In this document: positions 33,694 through 40,603 of the stretch, in pieces
Numbering within the stretch: position 1 is the first letter of the stretch
How the letters are laid out: every line of letters starts with the position of its first letter
Source: Pyrinomonadaceae bacterium
GTDB taxonomy: Bacteria > Acidobacteriota > Blastocatellia > Pyrinomonadales > Pyrinomonadaceae
Reading direction: 5' to 3'
Length of the DNA stretch: 40,603 nt
Assembly: GCA_013003215.1 (NCBI GenBank)
Contig: JABDKD010000207.1
Coordinates: forward strand, 1-40,603
Position numbers and translations under genes: made by a program
Notes under the pieces: generated by a model
Seen by the model: the letters and a program-made list of their open reading frames with translations, nothing else
Told to the model about the DNA's origin: nothing
Database searches by the model: none

Positions 33694-36093
33694 CTATTCG
33701 TTAATTGTACTAGAGTCAGCACCTGCCGGTACAACCCAGACTCTCGTCCTGATTGTATCTTCGACACCGCCGTTAACAAGTACTACCTTGTCCGGATCGA
33801 GGCTACGGAACGCGATGTGGTCGCGAATCACCTTCTCACGTCTGGCAACTTCTCGTGCCGGACCGTAGTTGATGATATATCCCGTTGCTGTCGGATCTGA
33901 CTGCAGGTTGATGTACAGGTTATCGATACGGGCCTTCAGATCGTTGTTCGCAAGCTTGCCGAATTCATCGATCAGTACAGGCTTAGGCTTGGTAGCTACT
34001 ACACCTGTATCAGATGCGGATCGCTTACAAACTTCACAATCAGATGTCATATCGACAGTCGCTCTGATTGTCTGACCTTCAAGCGCGTCGGTACCGCCTA
34101 CAGTAATTGTCTGCGTTCCCTGACCGCTAACGATCGATCCCTTATCAACACTCCAGTTGAAGTTCAGGTTCTGCTGGTCGCCACCGGTAACATTTGCTGT
34201 AAATGTCATCGTGCTTCCTGGCTGAACAACTGCTGCAGGGCCGCTAACTGTAAGTTCGCTACAGTTGCATTCCTTCTCACAATCGCAGTCACGAACCTTA
34301 ACTGTCTTGGTCATCGGATCGCTACAAACGCCGCAACCGTCATCAACTGCTGCTGTCAATGTATATTCACCAGGATTAACACCGCTCAAATCCCACGAAA
34401 CATTTGCACCCTGGCCAACAATTCGTCCGCCGGAAACAGTGTAGTTGTAGGTAAGAACGTCGCCTTCCGGATCGCTCGCGGAGGTCCTGACGTTAACAGT
34501 TTGGTCGTCGCTGCAAGTCTCGCCTTCTTTCGGCCTGAAACCTGGCTTACAAGGCTTGGTAACTTCTGTCCTGCTCAGATCCACCGAATTGATCGTAGCC
34601 GGCTTATTGAGGATCTCTCTCGCACGCTCGTTTCGGCGTCCAATCGAGAAAGAAGCAATAAATCCGTGCGGATCAGTAGATGGCGTGAATCCAGGGATTC
34701 TTCCTTCGGTTGACGTCCTGATCACTCTCGGCTGACAGCCATTACCGCCAGTGATGGCACCGCCAACGCCGGGAGTACATGGAATCGTCACGAAGTTCTC
34801 GAAAACCGAGTCTTCAATCGAGCCCCTGTCCTGCGAATTCGCGTGATACCTGTATGCGGCACCAAGGCTCATCCAACGGTACGGGAACACTCGGGCGCCG
34901 GCGATAACATCCAAAGGATTATTTTCAAATGCATTCGGCGTCCTGCCACCCACAAATTGCTGCGAGCGGAACTCAAGGATCGGCTGGAAGTGCTTGTTAA
35001 CCGGGAAGTCAACTGCAAATGCTGCAAGCAATTCGTTACCACGATCAAGAAGGGTCGCCCCGTTAGCTTCAACGTCACCGTTATAGATGAACCCAACGTT
35101 GGCGGAGATATTGAGCCACTTTCTAACTCTTGCGTCTCCAAAAGCGATCAAACCGATATCACCGTTTTTGCTTCCGGGCGATGCACCTTGCTGCAATTCA
35201 GCGAAGCCGCTCAAGCTCGAAGCATTGTTCGTATAGAACCTGTAGAACGGAATGAGACCAACGCCAACCGGGTTGTTAGGACCGGTAAAGCGAATCTTTG
35301 CTCCTACAGACATCGTGTTGAAATCTGATTCGCCGTATCCCTGACCAATGAACGGAGCGTCATTAAGATATGACGGAGCTACCGTGAAGACGGTCGGAAC
35401 CGTACAGCTGGTTGGGAACGGGCAGTTCCCGCCTACTGGGATAGCCGCAGTTTGAAGAACGACACCCGGAAGAATACTTCCGTAGGTCGAACCCACACCC
35501 GGAAAGAGACTTGCCTCTCCACCGCCAGTCGGAGGACCAAGCGTCGGATTACCTGATTGGTTACCCGGATATCCGAATGTTCCCGCTGAGCCACCTGTAT
35601 ACGGATAGAGCACAGTGGGCTGGTTTCCAATCGGACGGTAAATCGCCTGACCTGCATATTGGTTGTTCAACAAACCGTTTGGCGCAAGAATGATTGCCGG
35701 CAGGTTGCTAAAAACCGCATCCGGTAGATACATGCTCGACAAATGGCGAGGTTGATTTACCTTGATTCCACGGAAAGCATCAGTGTTAAAGAAAAGCTCA
35801 ATGTAGTCATTCAAGCCAATCTGAAAGTTGAGAGGGACTTCCGTTAGGTCAACATTTCCTGGGTCACGGTCGAAGTTGCTGTAAGCAACTCCAAACGTCC
35901 ATTCACCCTTACGCAACGTCTGACCATCGTAAACAGTAAACAAACCGGTAGGACCACCAACAGGGCCGCCAGTACCAACTGTAGGCGCTATGTTTCTCGG
36001 ATCCTTCTCCGGCCTCAATGTCTGAGCAGACACCGAAAGCATCAGTGCCATGATCGTAAGCGTAAGTAAAAACGCTCGATAAGCGAGTTTCAT
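33694..36093 (-). CDS. Outer-membrane OmpA-like protein with PKD-like Cys-rich domains
   Basis: ATG 36093, preceded by GGAGG at 6 nt, gives 799 residues; an in-frame start ten codons upstream lacks a ribosome site. A signal peptide ends near VSAQT. Residues of about 50-480 are beta-strand-rich with aromatic-ended segments and Gly/Pro/Thr-rich loops, as in porin-like barrels. Two PKD/Ig-like domains follow (TVNVRTSASDPEGDVLTY; TFTANVTGGDQQNLNFNWSV), with clustered cysteines (DDGCGVCSDP, DCDCEKECNCS, DCEVCK). The end is an OmpA-type domain (EFGKLANNDLKARIDNLY, GYIINYGPAREVARREKVIRDHI), which should bind peptidoglycan. It has a strong promoter with a structured leader and a good terminator, so it is probably abundant. 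Whether it is a porin is not shown. Confidence 0.82.
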   Translation of the reverse strand: MKLAYRAFLLTLTIMALMLSVSAQTLRPEKDPRNIAPTVGTGGPVGGPTGLFTVYDGQTLRKGEWTFGVAYSNFDRDPGNVDLTEVPLNFQIGLNDYIELFFNTDAFRGIKVNQPRHLSSMYLPDAVFSNLPAIILAPNGLLNNQYAGQAIYRPIGNQPTVLYPYTGGSAGTFGYPGNQSGNPTLGPPTGGGEASLFPGVGSTYGSILPGVVLQTAAIPVGGNCPFPTSCTVPTVFTVAPSYLNDAPFIGQGYGESDFNTMSVGAKIRFTGPNNPVGVGLIPFYRFYTNNASSLSGFAELQQGASPGSKNGDIGLIAFGDARVRKWLNISANVGFIYNGDVEANGATLLDRGNELLAAFAVDFPVNKHFQPILEFRSQQFVGGRTPNAFENNPLDVIAGARVFPYRWMSLGAAYRYHANSQDRGSIEDSVFENFVTIPCTPGVGGAITGGNGCQPRVIRTSTEGRIPGFTPSTDPHGFIASFSIGRRNERAREILNKPATINSVDLSRTEVTKPCKPGFRPKEGETCSDDQTVNVRTSASDPEGDVLTYNYTVSGGRIVGQGANVSWDLSGVNPGEYTLTAAVDDGCGVCSDPMTKTVKVRDCDCEKECNCSELTVSGPAAVVQPGSTMTFTANVTGGDQQNLNFNWSVDKGSIVSGQGTQTITVGGTDALEGQTIRATVDMTSDCEVCKRSASDTGVVATKPKPVLIDEFGKLANNDLKARIDNLYINLQSDPTATGYIINYGPAREVARREKVIRDHIAFRSLDPDKVVLVNGGVEDTIRTRVWVVPAGADSSTINE

Positions 36094-36195
36094 CACATTC
36101 CTCCGCCGAAATAAATAATTCAAAATTTAAAGTAGCTCTTCTAAGGACGGAATCTTAACATAACCATTCCTAAGATGCTACGTAGTAATTGCCAC

Positions 36196-36266
36196 AGACC
36201 GAAGAGATTTATTGAAAGGTTCAAAACGAGCAAATCTCAACGGTTTAGATATGTCTCTGTCGGTCT
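36196..36266 (-). other. Long stem-loop at the 5' end of the OmpA-like mRNA
   Basis: AGACCGAAGAGA (36196-36207) pairs with TCTCT-G-TCGGTCT (36254-36266), giving 12 base pairs with a single bulged G (C in the mRNA sense). The outer end coincides with the predicted transcription start (about 36268), so the first bases of the mRNA would be inside a hairpin. A stable 5' hairpin of this type protects the E. coli ompA mRNA from decay; the same role here is inference. Confidence 0.6.
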
Positions 36267-36275
36267 TTAACCAAC

Positions 36276-36304
36276 TTTATATTGGACGCTATTCGAAAAG
36301 TCAA
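36276..36304 (-). promoter_or_regulatory. Promoter of the OmpA-like gene
   Basis: On the minus strand TTGACT (36299-36304) and TATAAA (36276-36281) are separated by exactly 17 bp, each one mismatch from consensus. The expected start, near 36268, gives a leader of about 175 nt before ATG 36093. Confidence 0.75.
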
Positions 36305-36590
36305 TGAAAACGCTGGACTTCTCGAATTATCCACCTAAACGAAGATACTTTAGATCATGCCGAAAAGCAAGCCTAAATCGCCATTAAACTAAGAGAAATA
36401 AAAAATTTAGTCGATTTGAAATCCGCAGTGAAAACACCGATTTAGGTGTCAAAAAATTGGATCCGAATCGTCATTTTTCGGTCACCCTGACCACGACTAA
36501 CAAATTAGGGTGATATTTCCATTTTATAAGCAAGCATTTTAAGGGTTTAGACTGAAAAACAAGAGTTGAGCAAACATCAGAGAGCCGCGA

Positions 36591-37418
36591 CTAGCCGACC
36601 AGCATTCTTTCACGAACTTTTGATTCGGGGTCATTTAAGGATCCACTCTTAAATCCATCCAAATTGAGAAAGATCTTTCCGACTCCTAGACTTTCCAACT
36701 CTTCGGAAGCTTTTCCCAGCCTTGAATCAAAATCCGCAGCCGACATTTCACGCGGCGAAATCTCCACCCGTGCCACTTCCCCTAGGATCCTGAATCGAAA
36801 TTCATCAAACCCATATCTTCGCAAGATCGCTTCCCCTTTTTCTACTGTTCCCAAGCCGACGATTGTAACAGGAACGCCGTCGGCGATCCTCGATGCAAGA
36901 CAGGGACTCGCAGGCTTATCCCAGGTTTCCAATCCGGCGAGTCGGCTACGCTCCCTAATTTCCTGCTTTGTGAATCCGAACTCGGCCAGCGGACTCACGA
37001 CGCCCAAATCACTAGCTGCTTTCCTTCCAGGGCGAAAATCGCTCAGGTCGTCAGCATTGGTTCCGTCCACCAGTCTGAACCCTTTATAGTCTTTGTCTCC
37101 GATCTCCAGCAATCTTTTATAAAGCTCCGACTTGCAGTGGAAGCAACGGTCTCCAGTGTTTTGCACATATGCGGCTGAATCAATTTCGAAAGTTTCTACA
37201 AGACGGTGATTAAAGCCACTTCGAAACGCAACTTTTTTTGCGACCTCTAATTGATGATCGCCGACCGATGGAGATACGCCCGTCACCGCCACACATCGCC
37301 TTCCAAGAACTCTCGTGCCGATATAGGCAAGATACGCACTGTCAACGCCACCGGAATAGGCGACCAACACTCCGTCCTGTCGCTGCATCCAATTCTCGAG
37401 TTTTACTTCTTTATTCAT
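36591..37418 (-). CDS. larE: LarE-type ATP-dependent sulfur transferase
   Basis: ATG 37418, preceded by AGGA about 7 nt upstream, gives 275 residues; the longer open frame adds no homologous sequence. LarE adenylates and sulfurates pyridinium dicarboxylate mononucleotide in the making of the nickel-pincer cofactor of lactate racemase and related epimerases. The PP-loop SGGVDSAYL (22-30) and DGTNADDLSDFRPG (118-131) are clear. Cysteines at 92 and 95 (RCFHCKSELY) and 173 (SPCLASRI) stand out. Some LarE proteins sacrifice the single PCLASR cysteine; others use three cysteines to hold a 4Fe-4S cluster, and this sequence has all three. No larA, larB or larC is in the window. It diverges from the TPR gene. 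Confidence 0.88.
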   Translation of the reverse strand: MNKEVKLENWMQRQDGVLVAYSGGVDSAYLAYIGTRVLGRRCVAVTGVSPSVGDHQLEVAKKVAFRSGFNHRLVETFEIDSAAYVQNTGDRCFHCKSELYKRLLEIGDKDYKGFRLVDGTNADDLSDFRPGRKAASDLGVVSPLAEFGFTKQEIRERSRLAGLETWDKPASPCLASRIADGVPVTIVGLGTVEKGEAILRRYGFDEFRFRILGEVARVEISPREMSAADFDSRLGKASEELESLGVGKIFLNLDGFKSGSLNDPESKVRERMLVG

Positions 37419-37553
37419 CCACGGTCCTGACTTGCATTTTGCTTTAAGAGAAATTTGATTATAGGAAATACAGGGACTTAGCAAAAGGCAAGGAATCGAT
37501 CCTGGTACACGAGTCGCGATTGCGGTAAATCGATTGTCGCGCAAACAGTTGGC

Positions 37554-37571
37554 ATGTTAAGATTCTAACAT
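37554..37571. promoter_or_regulatory. Palindrome and possible promoter upstream of the TPR operon
   Basis: ATGTTA-AGATTC-TAACAT is an inverted repeat of 6-bp arms, 32 bp before ATG 37603. It overlaps a possible -10 (TAAGAT) that stands 18 bp after a weak -35 (TTGTCG, about 37535). An operator is plausible but unproven. Confidence 0.3.
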
Positions 37572-37602
37572 TCCACCAAACAGCCCCGCATTTTGATCCG
37601 GA

Positions 37603-39078
37603 ATGAGTTTTAACCTGTCACAATTGCAAGCAACGTCCCGGTTGGCATTCCTTACCTTTTCATTTTTGTTGCTCTCGCTCATGATTGCGCCCGGCGCTGT
37701 GTTAGCGCAAGAAGATGAAGGGGAAGAATTTGTACAGGAAGGTCTTGCTGAGCCGACACCAACTGTTGCTACAGGAGATCCGGTCAAGATTTTCATGGAG
37801 GCGCAGCAAGCACACGAGTCAGGTGAATTGGACAAAGCATTGGAACTCTATGGAAAAGCGATATCAATTCTCCCCGAGTTTCCCGAGGCCGAATACCAAC
37901 GGGCAACCATCTACCAAATCAGAAAGCAGTTCTCGAAGGCCGAGGACTCATTAAGAAAAGCCGTTCAGTTCAGACAGGACTGGACACTCGCGCTCGCCGG
38001 ACTTGGTTCTGTTCTTTTGAGAAATGGAAAACTGGTGGAGGCCGAAGAAGTCTTGGGAAAGGCAATTCGGTTGAATGCCTTGAACTTCCCCGCTTACGTA
38101 GCGCTGACTGACCTCTACATAAGCTCTGGTTTCAAGGGAGCCAAATTGAACGATCTTTACTCACGACTTGTCTATCTGAGTTCCAAATCGAAAGTGCCGG
38201 CTTCAATATGGGCTTGCCGCGGTGCAGTTGAGCGAGGGCTTGGGAAGTTCAAGGAAGCCCGATCCAGTATTGAGCGTGCTTTGCGTCTTGAACCGGAAAA
38301 CCGCAGAGCGCTGGTAGAAGAAGTCGAACTTGCCCTTTCGCAAGGGGATTACACCGTCGCTGTTCAGCTTTCGCGCAAGATGGTTTCCCGCCAGGCTGAA
38401 AATACGGTCGCCAAGACTTTGCTGGCGAGGAGTCTTGCAATGTCCGGTAAGAAAAACGAAGCTCTTGAAGTCCTCGCTTCGGTAGAGGGACCATCGGCTG
38501 AAATAGACAAACTTACTGCGACGATAAAGACGGCTGGAAAGATAAATGCCAAAGAGCTTGAGCTCACCCTTAAGGAGGATCCTGAGAATACGGAGATTCT
38601 CGGGGCCCTCTGTTCAGGATTTCGGATCAACGAGCCTCTAAAAGCACTGAAGTATTGTGAACGTGCCTACAAGTCAGAACCTAATGAGGTATCCCATGCA
38701 ATCGGTTTTGGCGCGGCCCTCGTCCAGCTAAACAGATTTGGGCAGGCAATAAAGCTCCTTGAACAGATAAAGGCCCGTTTTCCTAATAACCACACAGTTA
38801 GGGCCAACCTGGGTACCGCATATTTTAAGATCCAAAACTTCGAAGCAGCAAAAAACGAGTATGTGTGGATAACGAAGACACAGCCGAAACTGCCGGCTGC
38901 CTACTTTTTTCTTGCTATCACCCACGACAATTTGAAGGAGTATCTTGATGCGATGGCTAACTATCAGCAGTTTCTGAGGCTTGCCGACGAGAAGTCGTAT
39001 GCCGCTGAGATCAGTCGTGTTAGGCTTAGAATGCCGACTCTACAAAAACAAATCGACCGGGGCGAAGGAAAGAAATAA
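37603..39078 (+). CDS. Secreted TPR-repeat protein
   Basis: The protein has 491 residues. It has a signal peptide (hydrophobic core FLTFSFLLLSLMIAPGAVLA, then AQ) followed by an acidic stretch and about ten tetratricopeptide repeats: AQQAHESGELDKALELYGK, then ATIYQIRKQFSKAEDSLRK, and the later TAYFKIQNFEAAKNEYVWI. TPRs form a right-handed superhelix used for protein-protein binding, so it is probably a periplasmic or outer-membrane scaffold. The protein begins an operon: the next start is preceded by AAGGAGG that overlaps this gene's stop. The two following genes also encode exported proteins. Function beyond scaffolding is unknown. Confidence 0.88.
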   Translation: MSFNLSQLQATSRLAFLTFSFLLLSLMIAPGAVLAQEDEGEEFVQEGLAEPTPTVATGDPVKIFMEAQQAHESGELDKALELYGKAISILPEFPEAEYQRATIYQIRKQFSKAEDSLRKAVQFRQDWTLALAGLGSVLLRNGKLVEAEEVLGKAIRLNALNFPAYVALTDLYISSGFKGAKLNDLYSRLVYLSSKSKVPASIWACRGAVERGLGKFKEARSSIERALRLEPENRRALVEEVELALSQGDYTVAVQLSRKMVSRQAENTVAKTLLARSLAMSGKKNEALEVLASVEGPSAEIDKLTATIKTAGKINAKELELTLKEDPENTEILGALCSGFRINEPLKALKYCERAYKSEPNEVSHAIGFGAALVQLNRFGQAIKLLEQIKARFPNNHTVRANLGTAYFKIQNFEAAKNEYVWITKTQPKLPAAYFFLAITHDNLKEYLDAMANYQQFLRLADEKSYAAEISRVRLRMPTLQKQIDRGEGKK

Positions 39079-39088
39079 GGAGGTGCCC

Positions 39089-39652
39089 ATGAAGCAGAAT
39101 CGCAGGAGAGGATTGTTTGCCGGTTTCGGTGCGGGTGCCCGCAGGTTACAGCCGATAATGTTCTTGATGCTCTTTGTACTTGCCTTCCAGGCTGGATTTG
39201 CACAGGAAGAGCTTCCCGAAGGCGTCGTACCGCCGCCGCTATCTGAAGTCTCGGAAGAAGAATCAGATTCCCTCGAGATGCAAAGATCCACCAAAGGCAG
39301 AACCAAACTCGCCCTTGAGTTCATGGAATCGAGGCTCCTCCAATCTGCCACCGCAGCTGATAAGCAGGACTTTGACGAATCTTTGGCCCAATTGGGACCA
39401 TTCCGCGCATTGATGCTCAAGACCGAAAAACACCTGGATTACAATAGTTATAAAAAGAGTACCGCGAAGGAATATAAACGGTTTGAGAAGGCGCTTCGAA
39501 TTTATATTCGAAAGCTCGAACTCATCAGACGCGAACTCCCCTTTAGTCACGGCTACCATGTTTCGGAGTTGATCAAGACCACTCGCGAGGTACGGGAAAA
39601 ATCAATCGACACTTTCTTTGGAGACACTGTAATCCCTGACGGCCGCCTCTAG
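39089..39652 (+). CDS. Exported helical protein of unknown function (A)
   Basis: ATG 39089 gives 187 residues; AAGGAGG lies 5 nt upstream of it, which decides the start against the longer open frame at 38981. I do not recognise a family. The N-terminus is strongly basic (KQNRRRG, then GARRL) before a hydrophobic export segment (MFLMLFVLAFQAGFA), then acidic and Pro-rich. Residues of about 65-175 are predicted long helices (LALEFMESRLLQSA; RFEKALRIYIRKLELIRRELP; ELIKTTREVREKSIDTFFG). No cysteine or obvious catalytic motif. The gene lies 10 bp after the TPR gene and 7 bp before protein B. The export signal and co-transcription suggest a complex with the TPR protein. Confidence 0.78.
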   Translation: MKQNRRRGLFAGFGAGARRLQPIMFLMLFVLAFQAGFAQEELPEGVVPPPLSEVSEEESDSLEMQRSTKGRTKLALEFMESRLLQSATAADKQDFDESLAQLGPFRALMLKTEKHLDYNSYKKSTAKEYKRFEKALRIYIRKLELIRRELPFSHGYHVSELIKTTREVREKSIDTFFGDTVIPDGRL

Positions 39653-39659
39653 TTGTTTT

Positions 39660-40220
39660 ATGAAAAGACTTATTCTATTCGCTTTGATTACAGTGGTGGT
39701 TTTTACCGCTTCCTCTATGGTCCAAGCTCAGCGACGCGACCATCTAACTGACGAAGAGATCGAATTGGTGCGTGATGTTCAGGAAGTAGACAAACGAATG
39801 GAAATCTTCGTAAAAGCGATCGAACGCAGGCTTTGGGTGATCGAAGGCAAAGAAAAACTCACGGAAGAACAGCTAAAGAGAATAGAAAAAGACGATGACA
39901 AGTGGGGGCCGCTACCGGAAGGAACCAAAGTACAGCTTCTTTCTGATATTGAGAAGATCCTAAACGAGGCCATAGACAAACTGGAAGACGTTTATGACCG
40001 CGAGCCAAAGAACGCGCTTGTTCCTTACGCGCTCTATGTGATCGCCGACTACTCTGAATCCCTGATCCCAAAACTGCAGGCGCTTGCAGAGAATAATGAA
40101 GACATCCGCGAGCTGGGCCTGCTTGAATCTGCCGCAAATCATTGTCAAAACATCCTCGAGGCACGCGCGAATGTCCCGAGGCCTACAAAAAAGAGACCCA
40201 AGAAGAAAAGGACTCGATGA
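39660..40220 (+). CDS. Exported helical protein of unknown function (B)
   Basis: The protein has 186 residues. I do not recognise a family. It has a signal peptide (KRLILFALITVVVFTASSMVQA). The mature part is almost all helix and highly charged: RDVQEVDKRMEIFVKAIERRL, LLSDIEKILNEAIDKLEDVY, LVPYALYVIADYSESLIPKL. The last dozen residues are basic (KKRPKKKRTR). In size, location and a DKRMEIFVKAIERRL segment resembling RTKLALEFMESRLLQ of protein A, it may be a distant paralogue of that protein. It lies 7 bp after protein A, and its TGA overlaps the methyltransferase ATG by 4 nt. Confidence 0.78.
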   Translation: MKRLILFALITVVVFTASSMVQAQRRDHLTDEEIELVRDVQEVDKRMEIFVKAIERRLWVIEGKEKLTEEQLKRIEKDDDKWGPLPEGTKVQLLSDIEKILNEAIDKLEDVYDREPKNALVPYALYVIADYSESLIPKLQALAENNEDIRELGLLESAANHCQNILEARANVPRPTKKRPKKKRTR

Positions 40221-40603
40221 ATTCGGAAGGCTCGAAGTCCCACTATTTGAATCGTGCTAACGCACGCGAGTATTTTGAGGCGCGACGGGGACTCCGTGGG
40301 GATTTCCTTGTTCAAAAACTTTGCAGGTATGTCGGCCGCGGTTCATCCGTTTTGGAACTGGGAAGCGGTCCCGGTAACGATCTCCCGCTTCTATCAAAAT
40401 TTTTTAAGATCACTGCTTCAGATTACTCGCCGCATTTCGTGGAGTTCATAAAAGAAGACCATCCCGGTATTGAAGCCCTTCAACTGGATGCTGTTACCAT
40501 CGACACTGATCTCAGGTTTGACGCTATCTATTCAAACAAAGTCCTTCACCACTTCGGCAATGATGAAATCACTCAGTCTCTGCGACGCCAGTCAGAGGTT
40601 CTG
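40217..40603 (+). CDS. SAM-dependent methyltransferase (3' end beyond window)
   Basis: The frame starts with ATG 40217, overlapping the upstream stop (ATGA), and stays open to the window edge; 129 residues are visible. SAM motif I is VLELGSGPGNDLPLL (about residues 45-59). It is followed by a motif II aspartate in ASDYSPHFVEF, a PGIEALQLDA strand and DAIYSNKVLHHF, which is the motif IV segment typical of class I small-molecule methyltransferases of the UbiE/Methyltransf_11 group. The substrate is unknown. It is the fourth gene of the TPR operon but has no signal peptide, so it probably acts in the cytoplasm and may modify a small molecule or lipid rather than the secreted partners. Confidence 0.85.
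   Translation, partial: MNSEGSKSHYLNRANAREYFEARRGLRGDFLVQKLCRYVGRGSSVLELGSGPGNDLPLLSKFFKITASDYSPHFVEFIKEDHPGIEALQLDAVTIDTDLRFDAIYSNKVLHHFGNDEITQSLRRQSEVL

Larger units (their letters stand above)
36124..36590. other. Gene-free region between the OmpA-like gene and larE
   Basis: This AT-rich stretch holds the OmpA-like promoter and leader (36196-36304), and beyond it mostly low-complexity sequence. A weak hairpin (ACACC/GGTGT, 36434-36449) with a short U tract on the minus strand may terminate larE, but it is far (about 140 bp) from the larE stop. No open frame or RNA gene was recognised. Confidence 0.55.

Overview
The window is a dense, housekeeping-type bacterial chromosome segment of roughly balanced base composition. 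Outer-membrane logic (LptE-like, OmpA-like and TonB/ExbD-type proteins) makes the host a Gram-negative. The bacillithiol enzyme BshC, an atpD-atpC pair detached from the rest of the ATP synthase genes, an SLH-domain protein and a carboxypeptidase-regulatory-like protein tail together suggest Acidobacteriota, probably Blastocatellia. That placement is inference from gene content and was not tested by phylogeny. I saw no tRNA, rRNA, CRISPR array, prophage or insertion sequence.

Layout. 1-986 (-): 5' part of an amino-acid permease running off the left edge. 1076-4196 (+): pabB, an ExbD/TolR-like protein, a membrane J-domain protein and rpsT, which has a textbook promoter and terminator. 4264-9534 (-): ftsH with its own terminator, then a tightly overlapping run of a Tat-type lipoprotein with a possible cupin fold, folP, lptE and holA. 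9681-10715 (-): tilS. 10777-11748 (+): a secreted TonB-C plus SLH protein. 11810-18511 (-): a HEGKH-motif protein, recG, an rsmD-like paralogue with an eroded catalytic motif, rsmD, a DMT transporter and aroC. 18609-18797 (-): an orphan C-terminal gene fragment. 18909-20880 (-): atpD-atpC. 21145-26213 (+): phoH, ybeY, zwf, pgl and a CorC/HlyC-like protein. 26343-28968 (+): a 1-Cys peroxiredoxin and mutL. 29045-31213 (-): bshC and a biotin carrier protein. 31299-36093 (-): two large exported proteins, an Asp-box/BNR propeller and an OmpA-like barrel with cysteine-rich PKD-like domains. 36591-37418 (-): larE. 37603-40603 (+): an operon of a secreted TPR protein, two small secreted helical proteins and a SAM methyltransferase that runs off the right edge.

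How the genes fit together. pabB and folP are folate enzymes, and aroC makes the chorismate that pabB uses. rpsT, rsmD, ybeY and tilS serve ribosome and tRNA maturation. holA, recG and mutL serve replication and repair. zwf and pgl make NADPH, and bshC and the peroxiredoxin serve thiol and peroxide homeostasis.

The most interesting features are the pseudoenzyme-like RsmD paralogue, the uncharacterised TPR/secreted-helical operon, a 12-bp helix at the predicted 5' end of the OmpA-like mRNA, overlapping inverted repeats in the atpD/phoH divergent region, and the TonB-C/SLH fusion. Non-ATG starts (GTG or TTG) are frequent, and a few genes may be leaderless.
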